Of a stretch of DNA of 64,000 bases, positions 1-11,223 are shown piece by piece. A model generated the notes under the pieces. That model saw only the letters and a list, made by a program, of their open reading frames with translations, searched no databases and was not told where the DNA came from. Every line of letters begins with the position of its first letter. Positions within the stretch are counted from its first letter, which is position 1. Made by a program: the position numbers and the translations under genes. Source of the DNA: Callipepla californica brunnescens (Eukaryota > Chordata > Aves > Galliformes > Odontophoridae); assembly GCA_023055505.1 (NCBI GenBank), contig JALIRH010000031.1, positions 868,001-932,000 of the forward strand, given 5' to 3'.

Positions 1-60
1 GAGAGAGAGAGAGGAAGAGAGAGAAACAAAGGAAGAAAAGAAAAAAAAAAGAAGAAAAAA
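1..60. repeat. GA/A-rich low-complexity tract
   Basis: The window opens with GA dinucleotide repeats that grade into A-rich sequence with scattered G. It is an all-purine tract cut by the window edge, so its full length is unknown. No gene signal is visible. Confidence 0.9.
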
Positions 61-2549
61 ATATATGCATCAAGTATCACTGTTTGGCGATCTCCATATT
101 AGTTTAGCACTTCCATACAACTACTCTATCCCAGCACAATGCCTAGGAGCCCTTCACCAGGGAGAGCTGTAGTCCAGAGGGAGGAGAATAGCAGAGTTTG
201 CCACTGTACAGTCTGTCAATCTCTACAAACGCTTCACAGTTGTGTTTTTCACTCACCAATTTGAACCATTGAAAGCAACTGAATTTTGATTTCTAGTGTA
301 AATTTGAATGAGTCTATGTAAATCTTTTATCTGCTTTTTATATTATAATTTTACCAGCCACAGCAGAAGATTATATATTGTGTTCAGGGATACACAAATA
401 CACACACACAAAGAGACAAACACTGCATATTTACTTTAAAATTCGCTGATTTAATTTTTTGTCCAGCTCTGTGGTGCTTCCATCCTGACCATTATGCCAG
501 TCTTCCAGGTTTGTCAGCTGTTGTTTATTTATAAAGTAATACCTGTTACAGCCTCATTTTGCATTTAATGTCAGGCAGCAAAGTTCAGTTTAACTTAAAC
601 CACAGAACAAAAGTGGTGAAGTTTTCAAGAGCATACATAGGCATTTATCTGTAAAGCACAAGCTTCATCAAGGTATTAGGACCAACAGCCTATCTGAAAT
701 TTGGATGGCCAGACTGGCAGGTTGGTTGTTTAAGACAAGTTTTCATTCTAAAGGACTTGTAGTACCCACATTCCAGGTATTCTACACGTCCGGTGGAATT
801 TCACAGAGGCCAGTTGCACCTGCTGACCTACTTATCAGCTCAGGCCATGCTACAGAATGGTACAAGGGAAACATAATTTGATAGAAGGGACAAGTTCTAG
901 TCACAATATTTTAGAGCTAAAAACATACTGATGAAACACCAGCACAGTGAGTTTTGGATTTCTGAGCTAGAACAAGGGGTGGTGGCCAAGTCAAGGAGGA
1001 CCGTTGGTATTTCCTGAGCACAATCTGCACCTTAGACAGGCTCTTGAACATCTTTCTTACTATATACATATTCCCTGAGTTTCAGCCACTCTCTTTCCTT
1101 TTCTATCTGAAGCTGTAGATATAACTTACCCTAAAGCAGGTTTCTGTTTCAAATGTAGAATCCAGAAGTGGATATATCTGAAGTCTACAGAATACTGAGA
1201 CGTATACTGAACAAATAATCTTACCAGAAGAAAAAATTCTATTTTATCCCAGAACAATGATGTGAAAATTTAGCTACAGCAATTGCTGCATTAAAATGTG
1301 CTGTTGGCAAGTACAGCATGAGATCAAAACATACAAATTAGATTCTTCAGATTACATTAGATTGTGTCTTGACTAGGCAAATTCCCAGAAGAGTCAGTCT
1401 CTAGGTAGGACATTGTTTCTTTAGATGAATGAAACACAGTTTAATTTATTAACAGAATGTTAGATAAAATATGTCTCTTGAAATTTAAACAATACTGATC
1501 AAACACTAAAACATATTTATGAAGGTAAGTCTAGCTCTCACTTATACAGCCTGACCTTCTACAAATTACTCAGTGCTACAGCTTGTGAAATCATTGAAGG
1601 ATTTAGGTTTTGCTACCTCATCGAGTATCGTGAGTACAGATCAAGGTGGTCTTTGTCCTGCACAGATAATTTTCTTTTACCTAGAAAGCCACGAAATTAC
1701 TGAGAAAGAATTAAAAATACAAGTTTTTAATTCCTTACATCACACCCATGACAAAAGATGAGAAAAGCAACTCAATGTGAAAGTTGCAATGAGACTGCCA
1801 ACAGTTGTTTAAAACCTTAAGAGGCTCTTCTACGTGAAATACATCTGTCTGGGAAATGAGAAGCAGGGTGCAGAGCCATGTGAATGTTAGAGGAGACACG
1901 ACTGCAGTTACTATGACGACCATTCTCATACTTGTTTTCTGCAGTTTTGTGTTTCCTTTTCCTGCAGAGGTCTTTAATTCCCCTGACTTGACATGATCAT
2001 TTCCTGTTTATGCTGATTCCTTAGGATACATGCCAAAAAACTGACACTAAGTCCTCCAGCTGTACATCCTGTGTCCCCATCTCCCTCTACTAACTGCACT
2101 GACAAAGCTGATAGTTGATAGCTGATTCAAGTTATTCAGTCACTAAAGGTCTTAAATAATGACTACTTCGTTATGAAAACCTACTTTTAGCATCACTAAG
2201 TATATGGCAACCCACAGGTCCATCGATCTCAAATGTATATACACTTACAGGTTCTAGACAGTTCTTTCAAGTAAGCTGTATGCTTTATATTAAAACTTAG
2301 CTTCCTGTTATGAGAAGAATGTGCAAATGAATACAGCTTTCTGATTCCATGCTTTTTTTTTTTTTAATTTAGAATTTTCCAGAAAAACCTAAGCCATTTA
2401 AAAGCATATTTTAGTAGGTTGTATACAGTAGCTTTTGGAATACAGTTACAAGCTCAGCTCTCACCCTGTGGAGCTCTCGTGCTGATAAAGAAGCAAGGGA
2501 AAAAATTCAGAGATTAAGCTACAAAGAACATTTTCCTTTATTTTTGTCT

Positions 2550-2553
<4 letters not shown>

Positions 2554-2579
<26 letters not shown>
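2554..2579. repeat. T26 homopolymer
   Basis: An uninterrupted run of 26 T. It could be the complement of an old poly(A) tail, but no retrocopy is recognisable on the minus strand beside it. Confidence 0.9.
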
Positions 2580-2581
<2 letters not shown>

Positions 2582-3078
2582 GGTATAGCACTGAATGATA
2601 AGGTTTGGCAAATTTAGAGATTGCTCCCACTCTCCTGAGTGAGTATCTGAATTGATCTGCTAGCTGAGACATACTCTTTTTGAGATGGATGAAACAGTGT
2701 GTCATTTTCTAGTTTTCAGTTTCATTTCTTCTGGGCAATATGGGGTTTGATGAAGTAAAATTGCTTTTTTTATGGAGGCACTCATTGAAGAAATCATTTT
2801 ATTCTTCTTTTTTATTATTGTAAAAAGCACATGTTCAACAAAAAGGAGTATTGATCACTCAGTCCCAGACAGCGGTGAAACAAACCTTTGGATGCGTTTC
2901 TTAATAAAAATACTGTGAATGACTTTCAGCAATAGACATAAAAACATGACCTTCAGCTGGTCAGAACATCTGACCAGAAGAGAACAAAGCCAGTGATTTT
3001 GGTCATTATATGTACATATAATATATATAACTATATGATAGTTTGCCCATATCTTGAGTATTACATGCAGGTTTTTTT

Positions 3079-3111
3079 GGGGGGTGGAGTGCAGAGGGGA
3101 GAGGGGGGGGG
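3079..3111 (+). repeat. G-rich tract with quadruplex potential
   Basis: G runs of 6, 4 and 9 within 33 bases, preceded by seven T. The long runs can each supply more than one G-triplet, so a four-run quadruplex is formally possible. It lies just upstream of a CR1 fragment. Confidence 0.7.
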
Positions 3112-3149
3112 CAATCTCACTATCAGCTATATATCAGGAATAACTGTTC

Positions 3150-3345
3150 AACAACAGGCATGGAGAAGGCTGAGGTACTAAGCAAGTTATTTGCCTCAGT
3201 CTGCACTGGCATTTGGGTTTCTCTCATCTCTCATGTCCCTGAATCTCTAGGTTGGAGTTGAGGGAGCAGAATCCCTCAAGAGAAGAGCAGATTTGAGACC
3301 ACCTGATGAGGTGGAACAAATACAAGTCTATGAGTTCATTAACTG
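3150..3345 (+). mobile_element. CR1 LINE fragment, plus strand
   Basis: A short, old CR1 piece. It carries the stretch just before the reverse transcriptase domain: 'gagaaggctgaggtact' followed by 'ttgcctcagtctgcactgg', equivalent to the conserved AEVLxxFFASVFTG peptide region, then a diverged stretch with 'tttgagaccacctgatgagg'. Both ends fade into the background and no reading frame remains. Confidence 0.7.
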
Positions 3346-4489
3346 TGATAGACTTATCTGCAGAACAGACATTATCCTTTATTTACACATATTCATTAGC
3401 AGCATACTAAAATCACAGTAAACTCACTCTCTTGGGTAAAAAGGCGCAAGAAATCACATTAGTTAAGTTATTGTGATTCATATTTTTGTCATCTATACTA
3501 AAATTCAAACACCTGATGAATGTGCAGAAAAGCAGACATAGAAAGGGGTCACAAACATCCTATACCTTGCTGCAGACCTCTGGAAAAGATGTATGTGATA
3601 TCCTTGTTTGTCTGCTGCTCTCAATAGTAGCTTTTTGGACAACTACAAGTCAGTTGGTACCAAGTTTCCAATCACTACAACTTTGGGGATTTTATGTGAT
3701 TGCCTTTCCCTTGCCCCATCTTACATTTTCATCCAAAATATTATTGTTCTACACTATACAAAATTACAATCCTTAGCTACAGTAACTTAAAATTTGGTAA
3801 ATAGGCTATTCAAGAGAAGGAAAGGATTCCTAATTCTAATGATTCCCAATGTATTACAGGTTTTAATGGCTATGCATTTGCAAACAAGACTGGGCTGTCA
3901 AAGCCATCTCCACCAGTTCTTGCAGAAAGAGTTGTCTAGTGAAGGTCCACCTCCCCTGCACCAGAAGTGTGCAGGGGAACATACTTATTCACAGTAACAG
4001 AATACAAGTGGAAATTAACAAAAATCAGCCTGTCTTCATTAACAGGGGAGGAGTGCTTGCACAGATCTACTAGAAAGATTACTTTAAAATTGGTAATATT
4101 TAGAGAGTTAAAAATTCAAGTGACAGAAGAGATTAGTCTCTCTTTTATTTCTTGCAGCAGAATGTTACATGACTCACCAATTAATCTTAATTATTGCTCC
4201 TCAAAAGCTCAGAACAGACACTGCTCCTGCCCCTAAAGAGGGGAAGTAGCAAGTATTTCAGCCAAGCAGCGACATTTAAACAATAGGTTAAATGCACATC
4301 AATGCATAAAAGAACACTTCCTAGCATATTTCCGGCACTAGAGATAGAATAAGTTCAGAGAAATTATCCTTTGCTCTGATTTTCATCTTCCAAATGTCTT
4401 TTAAAGCACTCATGATTTAAAGAACTTACAATTATTCTACGAATAGGTATATCACCTGCATGTATTTATTACATTTTAAGTCATCGCTG
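3346..4489. other. AT-rich non-coding stretch
   Basis: No recognised repeat or conserved coding region. Short open frames (up to 96 codons at 3486-3776) have no domain resemblance and look like chance. Confidence 0.6.
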
Positions 4490-5090
4490 ATGTAATCAGA
4501 GATCAGTGGTGTAGAGTCCAGTTGGAGGCCTGTACTAAGCAGTGCTCCTCGGAGGTCAGTGCTGGGTTCAGTTTTGTTCAACATCTTCACATGATGAAGA
4601 TGACCTTGATGAGGAGATAGAGAACATCCTCAGCAAGTTTGCAGATGGTACAAACCTGGGAGGAATGGCTGACATGCCAGAAGACTGTGCTGCCATTCAA
4701 CAAGACCTGAAAAGGCTGGACAGCTGGACAGAAAGAAACCAGATGAAGTTTAACAAGAGCAAGTGTAGAGTCTTGCACCTAGGAAGGAATGACTGCATGC
4801 ACCGGTACAGGTTGGGGGATGACCTGCTGGAGAGGAGCTCTGAGGAGAGGAACTCTGTCGCTGGTGGGTGACAGGATGGCCATGAGCCAGCAGTGTGCCC
4901 TGGCGGCCAAGACGGCCAATGAGATTCCGGGGTGCATTAAAAAAACATGGCCAGCAGGACCAGGAAAGTGATCCTCTCCCTCTCTACTCTGCCCTTTGCA
5001 ACTTGGGCTAGGGAGCTGCTTTGGCAGGGGGCTTGGACTTGATGATCTCTAAAGGTCCCTTCCAACCCCTACAGTTCTCTGATTCTGTGT
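4490..5090 (+). mobile_element. CR1 LINE, plus strand, internally deleted
   Basis: A 5'-truncated CR1 of the same subfamily as the copy at 53.95-55.98 kb. It begins in the late reverse transcriptase region ('gagtccagttggaggcctgt'), covers the FADDTNLGG-type catalytic box (here FADGTNLGG, second Asp changed to Gly), the MSQQCAL region and the 3' UTR, and ends at about 5089 with octamer-like tail sequence. Near 4992 it jumps from 'tctactctgccct' straight to 'tgcaacttgggctagg'. In the 55-kb copy these points are about 426 bases apart, so an internal deletion is clear. The 109-codon frame at 4542-4871 is a remnant of this element, not a host gene. Confidence 0.93.
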
Positions 5091-5245
5091 CATCAATGGT
5101 GTTGATAAGCAGAACAAAAATTCAACACAAATATTGATTACAAGGGATAAAATATATCTATTAAAAACAAACAAAAAAAAAAACAAACTGCATTTCTCTC
5201 CTATTCAAGAAAGTACTTTTGTTACTTGAACGTATGAATAGTATA
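5091..5245. other. Spacer between CR1 and mariner
   Basis: AT-rich spacer with an A-rich run near 5163-5185. The TA at 5244-5245 is the left target-site copy of the following mariner element. Confidence 0.6.
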
Positions 5246-5738
5246 AAGGCTGCTCCAAAAGGAATGCCTCCTATTTTTTCACAGTGACCCACATCAGAGG
5301 CAGATGTTAGTAGTATGGCAGTACATAGTAACAGATGGACAAGGTTGACAAAATGACATCTGATATAAAAAGTGCACATTAAGCAAAGGATTGACACTGA
5401 ATTCCTCATGCAGAGGAGATTGGACCCACTGACATTCACCAGTCCTTGCTGAACATTTATGAAGACAAAACAGTGGACGTTGGCAGAGTGAGGCAGAGGG
5501 TGGTGCATTTCAGCAGTGGTATGAAAGACAAGCCACACTCCAGATGGTCATTTTTACAAGCACAGCATGAAGGCTCATGTTCTTCTCCGCAAAAATGCAT
5601 AACTAATGATGGTGACAATACTGACAAAGAATGCTTTGTAGCTGAAAATTTGCTCTATCAAATATTGTTATCATAGTCTTTGTGTCTCTCATAGCTTCCA
5701 TGGAAATAAATAGGAGGCATTACTTTTGGAGTGACATG
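5246..5738 (+). mobile_element. Mariner element of Galluhop type, internally deleted
   Basis: A 493-bp Tc1/mariner derivative. The ends are imperfect terminal inverted repeats sharing 'CTCCAAAAG' and 'AATGCCTCCTATTT', and a TA dinucleotide flanks both ends (5244-5245 and 5739-5740), as expected for the mariner target duplication. Inside, the plus strand encodes the start of a mariner transposase, including 'LLNIYEDKTVDVGRVRQRVV' and then 'HFSSG' (about 5446-5520), which matches the helix-turn-helix N-terminus of this family. It then jumps to the C-terminal tail region ending in 'ENLLYQ'. The central catalytic DD34D part is absent, so it cannot encode transposase. Galluhop was described in chicken, so this copy supports a galliform source. 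Confidence 0.9.
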
Positions 5739-5826
5739 TATTTAGGCCTCTGTTCAAGCCCATTCTGAACATTTTCTGAACTTTTCCATATCTTTGCTGA
5801 AAATAGATGTTTTCCTTTCATTTGCT

Positions 5827-7240
5827 CAATCATAGAATCATACAATACCAGAATTATAGAATGCCTTGGGTTGGAAAGGACTCAAGTATCATTCAAGTTC
5901 CAATCCCTCTGCCACAGGGAGAGTTGCCAGCACGGCCTTCAACACTTACTTGAACACCAGGGATGGGGCATCCACAACCTCTCTGGACAACTTGTTCCAG
6001 CACCTTACCATACTCTCAGTAAAAAACTTCCCACTGACGTCTATTCTAAATCTCTTTTTATTTAGATTAAAACCACTTCCCCTTATCCTATTAATGTCTA
6101 CCCACATAAAAAGTTGATTTTCATCACATTTATAAACACTCTTTAAACATTGGAAGGCCTTAATGAGATCTTCTCACAGCCTTTGTCAGTCTGAATAAGC
6201 CCAGTTCCTTTAGCCTACCTTCATAGGAAAGTAGCCCCTTGTGGCTCTTCTCTGGACCCCCTCCAAAAGTTTAACATCTGTCCTGGGAACTGAGGATGTT
6301 GAGGACCTCAGGCTGCGATATGTACTCCAGCTGGGGCCTCACAAAGGCAGAATACGGAAACCAGGGTAACACTGTCCTTCCAGGCTGCAAGCACACTCTG
6401 CTGGCTCATGTTAAATTTTGCATCACGCAGAACCCCTAAATTCTTCTCAGCTGGGCTACTCTCAAGCAGTTCTTCTCTCAGTTTATATACGTATCTGGGA
6501 TTACCATGACCCGAGTGCAAAATCTTGCACTTCGCTTTGTTGAACCTCATTAGGTTCACAAGCACCCACTTTTCAAGTTTATCAAGGTCCTCCTGGAAGG
6601 CATCCCTTCCTTCTGCTTTATCAACTGCACTGCTCAGCTTGTTGTCATAAGCAAACATGCTGTGGGTGCACTCAATCCCATAATCTATGTCACTGATAAA
6701 GACGTTAAAGAGTACTGGACTCAAGACAAACCCTGCAGGGGTATCACTTGTTACCGGCCTCCACTTGGATGTAGCACCATTGACACAGACAGAGAGCACA
6801 GGCTCTCTGCCTGTGATCTTCTAATTTATCCTTCAAATCCATAGCTCTCCACATCCATAAGGATGTAGTGGGAGACCATGTCAATGGCCTTGAACAAGAC
6901 CAGGTAGATTATATCAGTTACATTCCCTTTGTCCACCAATACCATCACTCCCTCATAGAAGGCCACCAGATTGGTCAGGCACTGATGAAGCCATACTGGC
7001 TGTCTCAGATAACCCACTCATCCCTCATCTGCCTTAAAACCTCTTCCAGGAAAATCTGTTATCTCCACAGGCACAGGTGAGGCTCACCAGCCTGTAGTTC
7101 CCCAGGTCCTCCTTCCTCCCTTTCTTGTAAATGGGAGTGATGTTTCCTTTTTTCTAGTTCTTGGAGGCTTTGCCCAATAGCCATAATTTTTCAAATCTGT
7201 GGCCTGACAACCACATCCATTCATCATTCATTTATGTCTT
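5827..7240 (-). mobile_element. CR1 LINE, minus strand, about 1.4 kb
   Basis: Reads right to left. The 3' end (octamer tail, CATAGAATCATA on the plus strand) is at about 5828. It continues through the 3' UTR and the C-terminal ORF2 region to the middle of the reverse transcriptase near 7200. The minus-strand frame at 6308-6799 shows CR1 peptides: 'GFVLSPVLFNVFISDID', a decayed catalytic box FAYDNKL (family usual FADDTKL) and 'NLMRFNKAKCKILHSGHGN'. Upstream, '[10 protein letters not shown]' corresponds to the DTVSHxIL motif. Frameshifts and the altered active site show it is dead. Divergence from the 55-kb copy points to an older subfamily. Confidence 0.92.
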
Positions 7241-7286
7241 CAACAAAGACTCACTTTATTTTGTGCACTCCCACATTTGTGCTAAG

Positions 7287-7336
7287 ACATTTTTATTACT
7301 ATTAATATTATTATTACTATTAGTAGTAGTATTATG
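7287..7336. repeat. ATT/AGT trinucleotide repeat
   Basis: Imperfect ATT and TAG trinucleotides over about 50 bases, changing phase and unit part way through. Confidence 0.8.
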
Positions 7337-7489
7337 CTTATTGGGGGCTACTGAAGAGTGAATGGCTAAAAGGTAGTAGGAGAGCAGTAGAAAGCTCTGT
7401 TTCTATTACTCTCACTGAGAAGTGGCAACTTGACAAATAATCCAGAGTCATACAGGAATAAAAACCACTGACAGACACATAATATATAT

Positions 7490-8020
7490 TTTCCTCTTCT
7501 ATCTTAGTAAATAATTTTTATCTCAACCCACAAGTTCTATTCTGTTTCCAGTTCTCTCCCTCATCCCACTTGGGGGGAGGGGTAACAAATGCCTGCATGG
7601 AGCTGAGCTGCTGCATTAAATCACAGTGGCCCTTTTGGTACCCAACGTGGGACCCAAAGGGTTGATATAACAATAGATCTGACCAGAGTGTGTTAAAACA
7701 ACCTTGTTATTAGCATTATAGTAACTTCACAGTGGCTAGTCACAATGTTAGTTTTCTATTTGCAGAGAAACTTCGGAGTTTTTTTCATAGAAACATACTA
7801 CTTGCTATATATGTTCCCTATTGCGCTGCTTACCATTTCCTGGGACTGCATTAGGGTTGTCATTTTCCTGTCTGGTATAACACTGGTCAGGAAACTAATC
7901 TAACATTTATATTCAATATTTCAGTCATCTTACTCTGGGAACCATATCTTGGAAACTATTAATAATTCCACTCATTGTCTTCTTGGAGAGACAGGCTATG
8001 GAAGAGACAAGCAGGAATGT
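7490..8020 (+). mobile_element. Endogenous retrovirus 5' fragment (LTR end, PBS, leader)
   Basis: A decayed beta-like (ERVK-type) avian endogenous retrovirus fragment. A C/T-rich stretch with 'gggaggggtaaca' resembles the end of an avian LTR and is followed by a primer binding site at 7636-7653. Beyond it, the AT-rich untranslated leader up to about 8010 resembles leaders of avian ERVs. No gag, pol or env frame is recognised downstream, so only the 5' end is left. The exact LTR boundary is not resolved. The identification rests mainly on the PBS and the order of parts. Confidence 0.6.
7636..7653 (+). promoter_or_regulatory. Decayed retroviral primer binding site, tRNA-Lys type
   Basis: TGGTACCCAACGTGGGAC matches the tRNA-Lys1,2 primer binding site at 15 of 18 positions. 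The three changes are all C to T or G to A, two of them destroying the single CpG of the original. This is normal decay of an old insertion. Confidence 0.65.
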
Positions 8021-11000
8021 TCAAACCAGCATAATGCCACTGTTACGTCTAATAAATATGTTTAAAAGTTTTCAATCCTTCAGAGATCTGCTCTGAAGCA
8101 GGACAGTTAGGAGTGGCAGGGAGCATGGGATGGTATAGAGTGGGCAACACCATGTTTCAAAACTTCACCCAAGAAAACCTTCAGAATCCTGAGAAATCAG
8201 TGAAATAGTTGTAGAAGGTCTGCTGTCACCCTAGCAGTTCTACAGAAGCATAAATCACTGTAGCATGCTAGGGCCTAGTCCTTGCTTAACAAGCCCTGCT
8301 CACTATTATTCAGCATGCTAAAGGGAAAGAGATCTTTTGATTTAATATCAAGACAACAGACCCTGTGGTTGTTCCAACCCTGCACAGACTACTCCCTACC
8401 TGTACAAACCAGTATCTCAGCCTCTAGAAGAAAGTGTTCCTCTGCTAGGGGGAATGAGTACAGTTGGCACACACCACTAGACACCTGTGGTTTTACAACA
8501 CTACAGAACAGCATCTTTACTTTTCCTTCTTTGTACATAAATCCCACTTGTTCTTAGCTTTTCTGAGTTTGGCCCATCATCTGCAGGAGCTGACAAGGTA
8601 CTTTATGGACCTAAGCCAACCCAAGACATCTGGATTCTTTGTCTTGGATTTAAATCCTATTGGTCACATCCCAGTGTGCTGCTTTGATGCAAGAATTTGA
8701 GCACCAGTCTATTACACGCTCTCCCACAAGACAGTTATTAACTTCATTTAATCTTCTGGAGATGCAGGAAATCAATTTAAAAGCCCCATCCTCAGTATTG
8801 TCTATTTTTCTCAGGTCCAAATAGCTTCCGTAAAATAGGAACCAATCTAAGAATTTCTAAACACATCATTTGTATTAAAACACCTACTCTTACAGATGCC
8901 CAAACATTAAAATTTGAAAGGAAAAGTGAAAACAAAAATAATCAATTTTGGCTTCTCTGATTCAGAGGGACAATGATATCTGTTAGACTACACTAGCTAT
9001 AATAACTGCTGAATTACTCTTGCAATTTTAATGAACATACTGAAGATCTTACAACAAGGATTGCTTGACAAGAAACTGGTCTGACATGTGAAAGAATGGT
9101 TTCACATGTAGTCCTAAGTTCTAAAACATGTTTGATGGCAGTTTTGCTAACTTTGTAATTGTTGCACTGTAGCAGTCCCATTTTAGTGTCACACATCCCT
9201 GCATAATTTAGTACAAAAAATAAAATGGATTTAATTAAACTCTAGGTGTTTGGTGCCAAACATCTCTCTTACGTGTGGGCACTGCCAAACATATATTTAT
9301 TTTTAAAACCTTGGAACACCAAATATTGTACAAATAGTAGAAGACTAATTTGTCCTTCCCCACAGAACATATGCTCAGAGAAAAATCTGTGAAATGGCAG
9401 AATAAAAGACCCACATTGAGTAAATATATAAAAACAAGAATTGATCTGTCTTATGTATTTATAAAGACCCAGATGGAGAATAAACTACAGTTAGGTCTGA
9501 AAGCTTGAGGAGTATTCTTCTAAAATAACTTAGGAAGAACATTTAACATGAGGAGGTCTTAGAAAGAGGGCAGGAAACTTTTGTCGCAAAAACAGGAGCA
9601 GCTTGTTAAATCCTCACTAATGATGCAAGATGGCATGGACAAGGTTGATAGAAAGTGAGTAGGTGCAATAATAATTTCCAAAAGTTCATGCAGAATGTTA
9701 AAGGTGTTTCATTAAATTAAAAAGTAGTGGTGGCAAATGTTGTCAGACCAAACTATTCAAGGAGTTAAACTACATTTAACAAAAAAACAGGAATGATGTG
9801 CAGAGAGAGACAAAATGTATTAAGATAATGAACGACAGAAGAACTGTTTAAAGCAGGAAATAGGCAAAAATTGTCAATATTTTTGATGAAAAGAGCAATA
9901 AGATAAGTTTCTCCTGTTTTCTCCTGAAACATGAAGCCTCCCCAAACAGAAAAATTGACACAGTAAGGAATTAAGTTGTAACTATTGCATTGGACAGACT
10001 GCACTGAGGCAAATAAACAGAATAAACAGTTTTCAATGATAAGCAGCACGAGCAACTTCCCAATTGCAAGTATTCTAAAATAAGGCCCTAAATGCTGCTG
10101 AGGGGTGAGAGCTGTGGTTACTGAATTTGTAATTAAATTGAATATACATTTTTAGAAGAATGTGATATTCTTCTCTGAAGATGAAAAGAGTAAAAGAACA
10201 AACAAACAAAATCAAAATTAGCTTAAGCAATTTAAACACATGAGAAGCTCTGTATCTCCAGACACTCTAAAGAAAAATTTCTGTCCTAGCTGAAACTAAG
10301 ATGTGAGAAAGAATTTATACTTCAAAAGTGACTTCAACTATCCTGGTTTTCTCTTCAGAATATTAAATTACAAAAGAGGGTTGGCTGGGGATAGTTTAAT
10401 TGAATATTACTAAATCATACATAAAATTTGATATTCTCAACCCTGTGCTTAGAAAGGCAATTAACAACAATGATTTTCATACTACCCACAAGATATTGAT
10501 ATATTACAAAGACAAAGTAATAGTCAGTTCCCTGCTGCAAATCATGGAAAATAGTCTGGCCAATATTTAAATAGCCTCCCAGCAATCAACATAGCACAGC
10601 AATAATAAACTGCGGACAGCAAGCAAACAGTTGATTATCTTTGCTACATGAAAACATACAAACAAAACAATGATGCATACAATCATCCATTAAACTATGT
10701 TCTCTTGAATAAAAATGCATTCACCTATTATTTTGGTTCAGTATTAACCACTGGATGCATGTCCATGCAATATACAAACCAAAATGGTTGCATTTCTGTG
10801 CAGTATATAAAAAGATATAAACATTTTCTGACAATTATTGTGCTCTGCAGTTCCACTATCCTCAGCTGCTCTATACCTCCTTTATTAGCTAACCAATGTC
10901 TAAAAAGCTAACCCCAATAGTTTCCTCATTTAGATGTGTATCTCAAAACCACTGTGAGAAGCGAAGAGAATCATTAAAATGAATGAGGAAAAGTATGACT

Positions 11001-11223
11001 ATCTAAGAAAAAAAGGCCAATCAGAGAATGAAGCTCCTAAAAAGACTAGAAAATAACTAGTCTGTCACTCTGACTGTAAATAAATAAATAAAAATAGTTA
11101 GAGCCACATTCTGCACATTTTTTTCTTCTTGTCTTTTTTATTTTTTTGTCTTTTTAGACCTTCATAGTAGTAGCAGGGCTGAATTAGAGAGGAAGCTACA
11201 TGACATGCATTCTATAGTTCTTT
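8021..11223. other. AT-rich non-coding stretch
   Basis: About 3.2 kb with no repeat I can name. Short frames at 8282-8557, 9765-10055 and 10648-10911 show no domain and have ordinary AT-rich composition. AAAC repeats occur near 10200 and TAAA repeats near 11080. No splice-flanked conserved exon was recognised. Confidence 0.6.

Larger units (their letters stand above)
61..3149. other. AT-rich non-coding stretch
   Basis: About 3 kb of AT-rich sequence with no reading frame above about 64 codons and no recognised repeat family. It contains a short CA-rich patch near 400, a T run near 2351-2365 and the longer T run listed separately. It could be intronic or intergenic. Confidence 0.7.

Noticed and set aside
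5161..5538. 125-codon minus-strand frame
   Set aside because: Antisense shadow across the mariner element and its flank.
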